64,000 bases of DNA from NCBI GenBank assembly GCA_947623455.1, contig OX392528.1, positions 62,001 through 126,000 on the forward strand, read 5' to 3'. Each line of letters begins with the position of its first letter. Position 1 is the first letter of the stretch. Positions 1 to 12,300 of the stretch are shown in pieces. The translations under genes and the position numbers were made by a program. This DNA is from Mimachlamys varia. Its lineage: Eukaryota > Mollusca > Bivalvia > Pectinida > Pectinidae. The notes beneath the pieces are model-generated. The model worked only from the letters and a program-made list of their open reading frames with translations, was not told the DNA's origin and did not search any database.

Positions 1-417
1 TGATGGTTCTTGTACCAAATTGGAAGCCTCTTGAAACATATCCGTCTCGTTTGCTGTGCAGCCCAGTGTGGGTTCTATTCTAATTGTTTCGTCCTCTGTA
101 TTCTGAACCTCCATGACTGTGATCTCTGATGGCATCACGTCTCCTGCTTTCTGTTCCCTATCAGCCAATGCCTTTTCTAATACTGAAATTCGATACGCAA
201 TAGTGGCGGCTAAGTCAGTGTCGGAATCGGAGTCGGACATTTCCCCCTCCAAGTCTCCTGTTTTGTGTTCTATATTATCAGTAACTTCAATGGTATCTTC
301 CCTGAACACTGAAGTTGCGGTGTCTGCGTTTTCGTTGACATCTACGTCCGGTTCCTTTATTTTTTTCAAAGTTTTCTTTTTCTTTCGGCTCCAACCTTTG
401 CCCCGTTTAGCGGGCAT
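1..417 (-). CDS. partial unknown reading frame, open at the window edge
   Basis: An ATG at 417 on the minus strand opens a frame that stays free of stops to base 1, giving 139 codons with no end in the window. The N-terminus is strongly basic (MPAKRGKGWSRKKKK). It is followed by an acidic, Ser/Asp-rich stretch (EMSDSDSDTD) and a short segment that could form a coiled coil (AYRISVLEKALADREQ). I do not recognise a family. A basic start followed by an acidic linker and a short coiled coil is common in ORF1 or gag-like proteins of retroelements, but it also fits a nuclear protein, so no function is assigned. The plus-strand frame over the same bases looks like its shadow because the minus-strand protein has the more natural composition. 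Confidence 0.45.
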   Translation of the reverse strand, partial: MPAKRGKGWSRKKKKTLKKIKEPDVDVNENADTATSVFREDTIEVTDNIEHKTGDLEGEMSDSDSDTDLAATIAYRISVLEKALADREQKAGDVMPSEITVMEVQNTEDETIRIEPTLGCTANETDMFQEASNLVQEPS

Positions 418-585
418 CTGAAAGAATAGAAATGCAATACTTAATATTAGAGGGGAGAAAGTTGGCCAGAAACACAAACAAATCTCACGTTTCTCGCCTC
501 TTAGGCTCCTCTTAACACCATGCAGTAGGGGCAGCAAGTACATTTTTACGCCCTTCCTGATATTAACAATTTTGCTTAAGTTGTA

Positions 586-805
586 ATAGAGTAACCCTAG
601 GGTTAGGGTTGGGGTTTTATTAAGTTGCAATGGTTATGTTGCAAATGTCAACTTTAAGTTGCATATGGTCTTATGTTATAAGTTGCAATATTTCACATTT
701 CATCACATTGCAACATAATGTAACCCTAACCCTAACCCTGCGTTAAGTTGCAAAATCGCTGTTCAGATGCATTATGCAACATAATCTAGCCCTAACCCTT
801 ACACC
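586..805. repeat. telomere-like CCCTAA/TTAGGG tracts in a TTGCAA-rich repeat
   Basis: Short runs of TTAGGG and CCCTAA occur in both orientations (about 593-617, 722-741 and 788-800). They are mixed with recurring AAGTTGCAA words. The opposite orientations mean this is not a simple telomere fragment. It looks like a degenerate dispersed repeat. Similar short tracts recur near 17.86, 35.73, 41.02, 43.77 and 52.68 kb. Confidence 0.6.
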
Positions 806-818
806 AGGTTTAGTTTAG

Positions 819-2205
819 TTGCAAATGCTCTCTTGGTTCCACAGTTATCTCTCTGACAGAATGCAAAGAGTAAGTACTGAGGGGTACCATTCTCAATTTA
901 AATTTGTTAATGCAGGGGTACCCCAAGGATCTGTTCTAGGCCCACTTCTTTTTGGTCTTTACATTAATGATGTCACAGAAAATATCTCTACTATTATTAA
1001 ACTTTTTGCAGATGACACATCCCTATATGTTTTTATTGATAATGATCCGTTACAAGCAGCACAATCACTAACAACTGATCTAAATAATATGAGTGATTGG
1101 GCAAACACATGGGACATAAAATTCAACCCAAATAAAACAAAATCTGTAATCTTTTCCAGAAAACATAACATAAACCACCCTATAATAACGTTTAAAAACA
1201 GTCAAATTACAGACACTAGATCACACACACATTTAGGCCTAACTCTCAAAGATGATGCCTCATGGAATCAACATATTCAGAAAATTTATGAAAAAGCTTA
1301 TAGCAGACTTAACATTCTTCGTTACATAAAAACTAAAGTCAACAGAAAAACATTAGTTACAATCTGTACAGCATTTATAAGACCAATTTTGGAATATGCA
1401 GACATTGTCTGGGATAATTGCACCCAACAATTATCTGAACTTTTGGAATCGATACATTTAGAAGCAGCAAGAATTATCACCAGACTCAGATCAGGAACCT
1501 CACATCATAAACTGTATACCGAACTTGGTTGGGAAACTCTGGCAGCCAGACGAGAAAAACACAAATACATCATGATGTACAAACTAATGCATGGACACGC
1601 ACCAACCTATTTACAAGATGTACTCACTCCCTTTTCTAACATTCCATATCAAAATCACTATCCTCTCCGTCACACAAGGCAATTTAACCCGCCACTATGC
1701 AGAACTAATAACTATTATGACAGTTTCTTTCCTTTTATGTGTCGCACAATTAATTCTAATGCTAACCTTTTTGATTCTCCTACACTTGTAAATTTTAAAC
1801 ATAATTATACTAGATGAAGAAAAAGTGTCTGATATAGTCTCTGTTAAAATTTTTAAATCTGAAGGGGAAAGAAGGGCAAATATTATTCTTTGTCAGCTTA
1901 GAAACTATTGCAGTGATTTAAAATTTGATTTACATCACGACCACCTCACAGACAGTCCTGTTTGTAAATGCTCAGACGCACTTGAGACAGTTTCTCACTT
2001 CTTCCTTGATTGCCGCTTTTACAATGATCTTCGTTATAATCTTTTTCAAGTACTTAATAACTATACACATGATCATAACCATATTAGTATTGACATTTTC
2101 CTATATGGATGTCCTAACTGTAATGTTTTCATAAATAGGCAAATTTTAAATAACATTCATTACTTTATAGGGAAGTCTAAAAGATTCAAAAAATTTATCT
2201 TATAG
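819..2205 (+). pseudogene. LINE family A reverse transcriptase, 3' part, frameshifted
   Basis: The first frame (to the stop at 1817) holds RT palm motifs: GVPQGSVLGPLLF, then LFADDTSLY with the catalytic Asp pair, then NPNKTKSVIF and a thumb region. The earlier RT motifs and the endonuclease are missing. A second frame (about 1801-2205, offset by +1) continues the same protein. It carries a Cys/His cluster (CKCSDALETVSHFFLDC) that closes many jockey/CR1-group ORF2 proteins. A single indel near 1795-1815 therefore separates the two parts. The FADD catalytic residues are still present, but the protein cannot be complete. It was probably already incomplete when it inserted. Confidence 0.85.
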
Positions 2206-2918
2206 TGAGTCACTTCACAATGACCATGCAAATTGAATTAAATTAAATATCAAATTTGTTTAACAAATTTGTTAATTATAATTATTATGACATCCATTTT
2301 ATTTTGAAGTTTTTAATCCATGATATGTGAGGCCAGTTGGACATGCACAATAAATTAGTTTTAGTATTAATAAATTTACTTTCAATGATCTTGTTTGTTA
2401 TTTATATTGTAATTAATTTGTTAAAATCATGTGCATGCAGCTCAATTACAGAGCATATTCTTATTATATTGAGAATTAAACAGTTTGGGTGGTGGTGACC
2501 TGTGCAGTAATTGCACATGGACTTTTGGTCTAGCCACTCATATGTAATTAAATTAAACAATTTGTATGTGCACGATTAATTATACTTACCACTAATTAAA
2601 TTCAACTACATGTATATACTAAACGTTGACTATGTTTGTAGCTATTGTACTTTGTGTGAGTGGATGTGTTGTATGTATTCTTGTGTTGTCTTGTTATAAT
2701 TTCATTCAAATGAGTTACCTCCCCTTATATAGTAATTGTTATCATTTGTGTATATATATGTTTATACAATTTAATTTCACATATCATAATTATCATATAA
2801 TGAATACTGATTTGTAAAACATGTTCGACCAATGGAGAGAATTTATATAGGCTTTGCCTGCTATTCAATCCAATTGACTTTTCCATCTGTCAATAAAATT
2901 TGTTGAAATGAAATGGTA
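819..2918 (+). mobile_element. 5'-truncated non-LTR retrotransposon, family A (CR1/jockey group)
   Basis: This is the 3' part of a LINE: the second half of the reverse transcriptase, a C-terminal Cys/His region, a 3' UTR of about 0.7 kb and an end near 2918. The last about 85 bases (GGAGAGAATTTATATAGGCT and on to a TGAAATGAAATGG end) resemble the end of the LINE closing at 34.43 kb, which marks both as one family. The 5' break lies inside the RT domain, directly against the TTGCAA repeat, as expected for incomplete target-primed reverse transcription. No clear target-site duplication was found. Confidence 0.85.
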
Positions 2919-3037
2919 ACCACTTAAAATCCACCTAATCCACTTAAAATGCACTTGCAATAGACTTGTACCAGAAAAATATATTAAACTTAAAATCCCC
3001 TTATGATGAACTTAATTTCCCCTCACAAATGTCCTAG
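2206..3037 (+). other. LINE 3' UTR and short AT-rich spacer
   Basis: Bases 2206-2918 are the 3' UTR of the family-A LINE. They are rich in AATTAAAT-type words and have no coding potential. Bases 2919-3037 are a short AT-rich spacer (repeated ACTTAAAAT words) before the satellite array. No gene is seen. Confidence 0.6.
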
Positions 3038-6000
3038 GCATTGACAGTAATAATGTATGTAATATAACTGTAGACTCACCAACATGTAGTGACCAATGAC
3101 AGTAATAATGTATGTAATATAACTGTAGACTCACCAACATGTAGTGACCAATGACATTAATAATGTATGTAATATAACTGTAGACTCACCAACATGTAGT
3201 GACCATTGACAGTAATAATGTATGAAATATAACTGTAGACTCACCAACATGTAGTGACCAATGACATTAATAATGTATGTAATATAACTGTAGACTCACC
3301 AACATGTAGTGACCATTGACAGTAATAATGTATGTAATATAACTGTAGACTCACCAACATGTAGTGACCATTGACAGTAATAATGTATGTAATATAACTG
3401 TAGACTCACCAACATGTAGTGACCATTGACAGTAATAATGTATGTAATATAACTGTAGACCCACCAACATGTAGTGACCAATGACAGTAATAATGTATGT
3501 AATATAACTGTAGACTCACCAACATGTAGTGACCATTGACAGTAATAATGTATGTAATATAACTGTAGACTCACCAACATGTAGTGACCATTGACAGTAA
3601 TAATGTATGTAATATAACTGTAGACCCACCAATATGTAGTGACCATTGACAGTAATAATGTATGTAATATAACTGTAGACCCACCAACATGTAGTGACCA
3701 ATGACATTAATAATGTATGTATTATAACTGTAGACTCACCAACATGTAGTGACCATTGACAGTAATAATGTATGAAATATAACTGTAGACCCACCAACAT
3801 GTAGTGACCAATGACAGTAATAATGTATGTAATATAACTGTAGACCCACCAACATGTAGTGACCATTGACAGTAATAATGTATGAAATATAACTGTAGAC
3901 TCACCAACATGTAGTGACCATTGACAGTAATAATGTTTGTAATATAACTGTAGACCCACCAATATGTAGTGACCATCGACAGTAATAATGTATGTAATAT
4001 AACTGTAGACCCACCAACATGTAGTGACCAATGACATTAATAATGTATGTAATATAACTGTAGACTCACCAACATGTAGTGACCATTGACAGTAATAATG
4101 TATGTAATATAACTGTAGACCCACCAATATGTAGTGACCATTGACAGTAATAATGTATGTAATATAACTGTAGACCCACCAACATGTAGTGACCAATGAC
4201 AGTAATAATGTATGTAATATAACTGTAGACCCACCAATATGTAGTGACCATTGACAGTAATAATGTATGTAATATAACTGTAGACTCACCAACATGTAGT
4301 GACCAATGACAGTAATAATGTTTGTAATATAACTGTAGACCCACCAATATGTAGTGACCATTGCCAGTAATAACGTTTGTAATATAACTGTAGACTCACC
4401 AACATGTAGTGACCAATGACAGTAATAATGTTTGTAATATAACTGTAGACTCACCAACATGTACTGACCATTGCCAGTAATAACGTTTGTAATATAACTG
4501 TAGACTCACCAACATGTAGTGACCAATGACAGTAATAATGTATGTAATATAACTGTAGACCCACCAACATGTACTGACCATTGCCAGTAATAACGTTTGT
4601 AATATAACTGTAGACTCACCAACATGTAGTGACCAATGACAGTAATAATGTATGTAATATAACTGTAGACCCACCAACATGTACTGACCATTGCCAGTAA
4701 TAATGTTTGTAATATAACTGTAGACTCACCAACATGTAGTGACCAATGACAGTAATAATGTATGTAATATAACTGTAGACTCACCAACATGTAGTGACCA
4801 ATGACATTAATAATGTATGTAGTATAACTGTAGACCCACCAACATGTACTGACCATTGACAGTAATAATGTATGTAATATAACTGTAGACCCACCAACAT
4901 GTACTGATCATTGCCAGTAATAATGTTTGTAATATAACTGTAAACCCACCAACATGTAGTGACCATTGACAGTAATAATGTATGTAATATAACTGTAGAC
5001 CCACCAACATGTAGTGACCAATGACAGTAATAATGTATGTAATATAACTGTAGACCCACCAATATGTACTGACCATTGACAGTAATAATGTATGTAATAT
5101 AACTGTAGACCAACCAACATGTAGTGACCAATGACAGTGCTAATGTATGTAATATAACTGTAGACCAACCAACATGTAGTGACCAATGACAGTAATAATG
5201 TATGTTATATAATTGTAGACCCACCAACATGTAGTGACCATTGACAGTACTAATGTATGTAATATAACTGTAGACCCACCAACATGTAGTGAACAATGAC
5301 AGTAATAATGTATGTAATATAACTGTAGACACACCAATATGTACTGACTATTGACAGTAATAATGTATGTAATATAACTGTAGACCAACCAACATGTAGT
5401 GACCAATGACAGTACTAATGTATGTAATATAACTGTAGACCCACCAACATGTACTGACCATTGCCAGTAATAATGTATGTAATATAACTGTAGACCCACC
5501 AACATGTAGTGACCATTGACAGTAATAATGAATGTAATATAACTGTAGACCCACCAACATGTAGTGACCAATGACAGTAATAATGTATGTAATATAACTG
5601 TAGACCCACCAACATGAAGTGACCAATGACAGTAATAATGTATGTAATATAACTGTAGACCCACCAATATGTACTGACCATTGACAGTAATAATGTATGT
5701 AATATAACTGTAGACCAACCAACATGTAGTGACCAATGACAGTGCTAATGTATGTAATATAACTATAGACCAACCAACATGTAGTGACCAATGACAGTAA
5801 TAATGTATGTTATATAACTGTAGACCCACCAACATGTAGTGAACAATGACAGTAATAATGTATGTAATATAACTGTAGACCCACCAACATGTAGTGAACA
5901 ATGACAGTAATAATGTATGTAATATAACTGTAGACCCACCAATATGTACTGACTATTGACAGTAATAATGTATGTAATATAACTGTAGACCAACCAACAT

Positions 6001-6250
6001 GTAGTGACCAATGACAGTACTAATGTATGTAATATAACTGTAGACCCACCAACATGTACTGACCATTGCCAGTAATAATGTTTGTAATATAACTGTAGAC
6101 CCACCAACATGTAGTGAGGATTGACAGTAATAATGAATGTAATATAACTGTAGACCCACCAACATGTAGTGACCAATGACAGTAATAATGTATGTTATAT
6201 AACTGTAGACCCACCAACATGTAGTGACCATTGACAGTAATAATGTATGT
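3038..6250. repeat. 55-bp satellite array, about 58 copies
   Basis: The unit is 55 bp (successive TAGAC words lie at 3071, 3126 and 3181). It contains the constant words ATAACTGTAGAC, CACCAACATGTAGTGACC and AGTAATAATGTATG. Units differ at a few fixed positions (CCAATGAC/CCATTGAC, GTAGTGACC/GTACTGACC, ACAGTAATAATG/ACATTAATAATG). There is higher-order structure. Around 4460-4690 variants alternate with a 110-bp (two-unit) period. Between 5.1 and 6.2 kb rare variants recur exactly 605 bp (11 units) apart, for example GTACTGACTA at 5341 and 5946. All three minus-strand frames are free of stops in most units, so long minus-strand frames (up to 314 codons) appear, but they only translate the repeat. 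Confidence 0.95.
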
Positions 6251-6278
6251 ACAGTTAGAATTACGGCCAAGTATCCAC
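6250..6278. repeat. 29-bp end sequence of the satellite, inverted copy at 17552-17580
   Basis: The array stops inside a sequence starting TACAGTTAGAATTACGG and ending AAGTATCCAC. Its reverse complement, with two mismatches, stands at 17552-17580 immediately before two more 55-bp units in the same orientation. The two copies bracket the satellite like terminal inverted repeats of a larger element with a tandem-repeat core. Confidence 0.65.
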
Positions 6279-6600
6279 CTTGGTTCCGTTCGTTCTGCGG
6301 TCGGCCTGCGTGCGGTAATCGTTAGTCCACCGTTCGGGAAGCGTTCGTTCTCCGTCCGTCATTTGCGTCTGTTTCGTTCGTGTCGGCTGAACCGTTCCGT
6401 TCGTTCGTTCCGACAGTCCGTCCCGTTTTATTTTCTCATTCGGCATCTCCGTCCGGCTGTTCCGTCCGGCTACCCGTCAGGCTGCTCCGTCCGGCCGTTT
6501 AGTTCGGTTAATCCGTCCGGTTGATTCGTCCGGCCGTTTAGTTCGGCTGTTCCGTCTTTTAGGCGAACATGCGCGCGCAGTTTATTATCTCGAAAACTAA
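6279..6600. other. GC-rich, CpG-rich tract of CCGTTCG/CGTCCGG words
   Basis: There is a sharp rise in GC against the AT-rich surroundings. Degenerate short words (CCGTTCGTTC, TCCGTCCGGC, TTTAGTTCGG) are repeated. Similar sequence lies at 17240-17551, next to the other satellite end. Neither frame looks like a protein. It is probably a degenerate minisatellite belonging to the same repeat unit as the satellite. Confidence 0.5.
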
Positions 6601-9066
6601 AATGGCTGTGTAACAGAAGATCTCACGCTTACCTCCAGAGTTGAGAGCCAGTGGCGGATCCAAGGGGTTTACAGAAACCCCCCAGCATTTTCACACACAA
6701 AACAAGATTTTGAAGCATATACAGTCATATTTTATAGTTTCATGAATCCGTCTATACAGTGCCTAAAAGCCTAGCCTGTCTCATCACTAACAATTAATTA
6801 TGTTACCTGTGTTGTAAGAGCCAGTACAGGTAATATTTGCCCCATGACTAATCATTCATAGTGCCCCAAAGCCACAGCATTTTGTTATTTGTGATCCAGG
6901 TGTGATAATCCTATCCCCACCCCAGCGTATTCCCACTCAGCCAACATATCCTATTTTAGTATTTGTACAGAGCACAGGTAGTTACAGGGTGAGAACAATA
7001 TAGGTACTAATTACAGGCAGAGACGTATACGTCTGTTACAGGTAAGGCTATAGTCTGTTTTTAGAAAATGTTTAATTCTAGGTTCTATCTAAGTCCGTGA
7101 TATCACCAGGGACGTACATATACGTCCTTGATTTCACATATATAAGTTTGCCTTGTATAACCTGAATTTGAGAGCCTTGCAAATGTCCATTAAATACGGA
7201 ATTATATTTACCTAAGTCTGTGATGAAATTGATATTACTTTGCTTTTCCAGTTAGTCTCAATCAGCACTACATTTTACTGAGTACTGAAATATGCTCAGA
7301 AGGCAAGTTTGTGCATCTAAAAGTTAAGTTTTCTGCGGATACCCCGTACCCTCCTTGCGAGCAAAACAAATTCAATATTTTTTCCCCTTAAATAAAATCA
7401 TGTCTGACAATGTCTAAAGAATAAAAAGTTACTGAAATAATGTCACGGTGTATAATTTTCGTGTCTACAATTTCTGAGTTGGGGTGGGGGATGGGGGGCA
7501 GGTGGAGCAATACCAAATTCAAATTGATTTTATTTCCCTTTTTTTCACAAGATATTGCATAGAGAAAATATATTTATGTACAATATAATACCAGGGACAT
7601 ATACGTCCCTGATAATACATACAATTACATGTAGTGTAGTGTTCGTAGTCGATACACAGCACAGTTTCAAAATATTTCATTTCCATTTGTATCATGTTGT
7701 TAATCATTCTTATAAAATAACACATTTTCATCAATGTTTTAATATTAGCTGTATCCATCAATACATGAAACTTAAAGGCCAAAAATACGTAACTTCAGGA
7801 AATTTTTCGTAATTATGAAAAATTCTGAAAAAATCCAGTTAATAACCAGAGACGTATAAATATATATATACGTCTCTGTAATAACCATGCAAAAATAAGT
7901 CTGAAACGAAGTAAACCTGAGCGGTTACTAACAAGAAACTCTCCACAGCAAAATCCAAAGAATTGAAAATAATTCAGGTGGGGCCCACTTCCAACAACAA
8001 GCCGAAGTTAGAAGTCAGTTCAAAATGGACGCGTGTTTACAAATACCGAGTTTCAACTGCTGCTGTACCAGTAGCCGCGAAAGAATTCATCTTTAATATT
8101 GCTGATTTAACTTAATCTGAACTAAATTAACAAATATAAAAAGTTTTGCCGAAAGTTACGCATATTGGGCCTTTAATAAAATTTGGTCTTGAACAATAGT
8201 ATTTATCTATAAAGCATTCTATAAGCAGACAGTTTTGTACATTCAAGTAGATAATGAAAGTTGTCACTTTGGGCCGAAACCCCTTCCCGACAGGAGTCAC
8301 ACAGTGAAATTTTAAATAGTTAATTTCCTTAAAAAGGAGAAGAAGTTTTGGTAATATCTAAGTACAATAAATTACTGGGATATAGTCAGAATGCAGGATG
8401 TTTTGTCTACAGGTTGTATATCCCCTCAAAATTGTCCAGGGGAGATCCCCCACACCCCCTTGTATGTGACCTCAATGCCTCCCTTTCAGATAGCAGTTAA
8501 TATGATATAAGCTTTATTTATTTTACAACAATTATGAAACAAGTTATCCAACTTATATTATTAATCACTCTTGTTGGCCCGCAGTTAATGCAAAATAATT
8601 TAATGAAAAAAATAGAACCCCCCCCCCCCTTATAGACAAAGGCTACGGAGTTTGAAAGATAAAGAAATCTATCGACCAAACGATGGGAAAATATTGTATG
8701 CAAAAATATTTCAGTTTAAAACGGTATTTATTCACCTTTATTCACCAACGTTGCAGTTTATATGAATTCCTATAACACATGTAATTTTTAGATAAATAAA
8801 CGGAATAGGGAGGCTTTACTAGCATGGAGTTAGCATAACAATGATCGCTTTATATACAAATCGTTAGCCCTGTTGGATCAGTGTATTTTGTTTTATAAAA
8901 TAATGTCGGACCAAAAGTAATCGTGTTTAACATCTTATATGCTTATAATGGTCGAAGTACACATATTTATACATGTAAGTCGTGATTTACCCCTGAGGTA
9001 GGACCTAGTACGATCAGATGTGAGGCATACACCAAATTTACAAACCGATAAGGCCCCTGCGCAAGT
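6601..9066. other. gene-free DNA with several ACGT-centred hairpins
   Basis: No coding region is seen. Short near-palindromes of the form (C)CAGGGACGTATA...TACGTCCCTG occur at 7018-7035, 7106-7130, 7591-7611 and 7843-7881, and a further one is at 15097-15134. A run of 13 C lies near 8619. The stretch around 6650-6690 (AGTGGCGGATCC followed by a CCCCCC run) resembles the edge of a dispersed repeat, but I cannot assign it. Confidence 0.4.
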
Positions 9067-9362
9067 TATACCAGAGTGGTAAAACTAAGTAATACCAGAG
9101 TGGTAAAACTAAGTAATACCAGAGTGGTAAAACTAAGTAATACCAGAGTGGTAAAACTAAGTAATACCAGAGTGGTAAAACTCAGTAATACCAGAGTGGT
9201 AAACTAAGTAATACCAGAGTGGTGAAACTAAGTAATACCAGAGTGGTAAAACTAAGTAATACCAGAGTGGTAAACTAAGTAATACCAGAGTGGTACATTT
9301 AAGTAATACCAGAGTGGTGAAACTAAGTAATACCAGAGTGGTAAAACTAAGCTATGCCAGAG
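9067..9362. repeat. 24-bp tandem repeat, 13 copies
   Basis: The unit is CCAGAGTGGTAAAACTAAGTAATA. CCAGAGTGGT starts at 9071, 9095, 9119 and 9143, continuing to 9333, with a degenerate last copy at 9357. A few units are 23 bp because one A is missing. Most units are identical, so the array is recent or homogenised. Confidence 0.95.
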
Positions 9363-12300
9363 TATTCGCAATCCAAGGGTGTACAAAACGCAACTCTCCA
9401 GTGAAAAGGAGATGTTGACCATGATGATATTACAAGACGACCGATATAATTACAAGAAGTAACGCAATTCAAATACCTGCAAAATGACGTTGATTTATTT
9501 ATTTGTTTATTTATTTTTATCTTCTTTATGTAATTTGACCGATACTCATATCGGAAATATGCTGATTAATTGGTTTGTTTTGCCACAGGGAAATGAGGAT
9601 TAGTTGCAGCTTATTTTGGGTCTAAAGTAAGTGAATGTGTGTGTGTGTGTGAGTGTGTAAGGGGGGGGGGTCGGTAACGATTATAAATGACAGACAGGAG
9701 AGGTGGGGGAGAGTGGGGGGGGGTGCTTAATGAGACATTTTTATTTCGAAAATTGAACGTTACCTTTTCAAAAGTTAAAAATTACTCTAAACACCTCAGT
9801 TAGGGTCCAAAGCTATCTGTAGCAAATTATCAGGTCCCTGTGGGTTTTACGACAATACAGGTAGCTCGGTAAAGTGAGTAGAAACGGTAAAGTATGGAGT
9901 GAAGGAATAAAAAAGGGAGACACAGTAGAGAAATTAACGTCTATCCTTTGTATCAACAAATTGATAGTAGTGCTATTTGAATCTTATTCTTACACTAGTC
10001 ACATAACAGCACTCCTGGGCTGGAAACGGAATATATTCCGTGGTAATACATATTGGAATTCCTTATCACAGATAAAATATAACAATATCCTCTTTGTCGA
10101 CGTTACCATTCGTAATTTCCTTGTTCGAGCAAAACTGAAACGGGGCTGTTATGAAGAGCCAAAATATTATTGAAATGAGATAATATATATATATAATGAT
10201 AGAATGAGATCTCAGTATGTTGTAGTTTGTTGGTGTTACTTATTTCGATTGTAGCGACACGCCCTTCGAACAAGAATAAAACATGAAAATGTATGATACT
10301 TTTATAATATCCATCTCATATTGATACATTGGGAAACTGAACTAACTAACATTAAAATGTTTTATCATATAAATAATATTGATAATGCGTCACTGTACCA
10401 AGACTTTTTGTGTTCGTTGCATTTATGTTTATTTTCTGTATTTTTTTTACAATTTTTACTAGTCTACATTTTTAGTGTGGGTCCGAAATGTACTGACTTT
10501 CTCTGGGTTCCCAAACTAGAAAAAATAGATTAAATATGTATATACAATGTACGCTCAGTAGCTTTCGTAAACGCTGCATGTACTGAGATCTTTAACAAGG
10601 TTATAAAGTGAATTAACCATATATTAAACATCACCTTGTTTTTACTAATTAAACCGTCCAATCTATTTTGGGGAACGCATTTATATTGGTAACTTTTTCA
10701 TTGATGCCGTGACGTTTATTCGTTTCTGTTGTATGTGATATAACGTGTGTACTATTGTGTCTTGACTAAGGCGTGTAACGCTTCAAAATTTTGACCATTT
10801 GTCCGTACTGCATGTCGTTAAGTTATAAAACATATCAGTGATAATCAAACCAGATACATAAAAGTCATGCGTAATACACGTATGATTCTTAATAAAATAA
10901 AGAAGGATCTAACCACAGAATTAGATAAGTCTGTGATTTTACAATTTTAACCTACATTGTCATGGTGATATCTGCTATTCCGTTGTGTACAAAGAAAAGG
11001 ACGGATACGATGTTAATATTTTTTTTATCATTTTCTTATTAATTTAATATATATATTTTTTAAATGACATACCGGTCAAGTTGTTAATTTAGAGTAATCT
11101 TCACAATATTTTGAAAAAATATATTGTAAAAATGAAATGTGAATACGGAGCCTTGTAGATCTAGATGACCATGGTGATAATTTGGCTCTGTATACCAGGT
11201 GTACATGTGTGACACGTACCCCCCGGAGCCATTACTTGTAACACTTGTGAGACTGACCACCCGTCACCGTCTCTACTTCTTTGTTTTGTCTGACAGGGAA
11301 GCCATACTACCGTAATGCTCGTATCCTCGTTATCAAATGTCCTTAACTAAATAAGTTTCTAGTTAGTGCAAATTAGTATGTTTTTCTCCTGTCTCCTACT
11401 TTTTGGGGATCAAAAGAATTATATAAACACTTGAGAACAATGGCACACCAATTAAAGTCTGGTCAGGGAAAGTACATATGTTCAGGTAGATATTTACCTG
11501 TATTTTCAGTTTAAACAGTCATTTATGTTACATGTACTTTATAGATCACAATATATTTTATCTTTTAAATGTAATAATAATATACTCAAGATTCCATTTA
11601 CACAGTTCAATTAAAAACATCCAGATTTATAATTCTTAGGCTTAAATCGTTTTTGTTTTAAAATTAACAGCACAGTGCAATGTTTATATGTATACATTTC
11701 ATGACATAATACAAAACATTTGAAGTATATGACCATTGATATATTATGAGAAAGAAAGATTTGTGTTACAATACTTGATGTATGCAGATATTACACTAGT
11801 ACTGAACATTTACATCAATCAGTTCAAATACGTTGTGCATGATATGCGCTTTAAATAAAAATACTAGAGTAAAAAGCATACTTAGAATATTTAGCTCTAC
11901 ATATTGGATTATTGAAAATTCAATGAAACACACAAATATTTAATAATAATTCGAAGGTTGCAGTAATTGATGAATACTTGACATATACACTTAGCACTTG
12001 ACAATTGACGATAAATCATCAAAGAAATCTCACATCTAATAAACCATCGTTATCACTGTTATTATGTACATGTAACCTTATGTGATAGATTTCAAAATCA
12101 TTAAAAAATATTTTTTATCATTTTATTTTGTTGTCATCCTAATTAAAGGTAAACGACCCAATTCAATTTGTACCTTCTTGTTATTGACAGATTTCTTCAT
12201 TTTCAATAGTTTCTTGAAAAAAAAATATAAAAAGCGCTTGTTCAATATTTGCAGCTTTGTGTTTACACCAAATTTCAATCGCATAGATACTTCCTACATG

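Noticed and set aside
586..805. True telomere or chromosome end
   Set aside because: Only short tracts in both orientations, surrounded by ordinary sequence on each side.
3038..6250. CRISPR array
   Set aside because: The units are direct tandem copies with no unique spacers, and the genome is eukaryotic.
3296..6270. Long minus-strand reading frames (up to 314 codons) rich in Trp, Tyr and Val
   Set aside because: They are translations of the 55-bp satellite. The frame rotates every unit and all three frames are open.
9874..10173. 99-codon plus-strand frame
   Set aside because: Begins at a non-ATG codon and has no recognisable motif, so chance in AT-rich DNA is likely.
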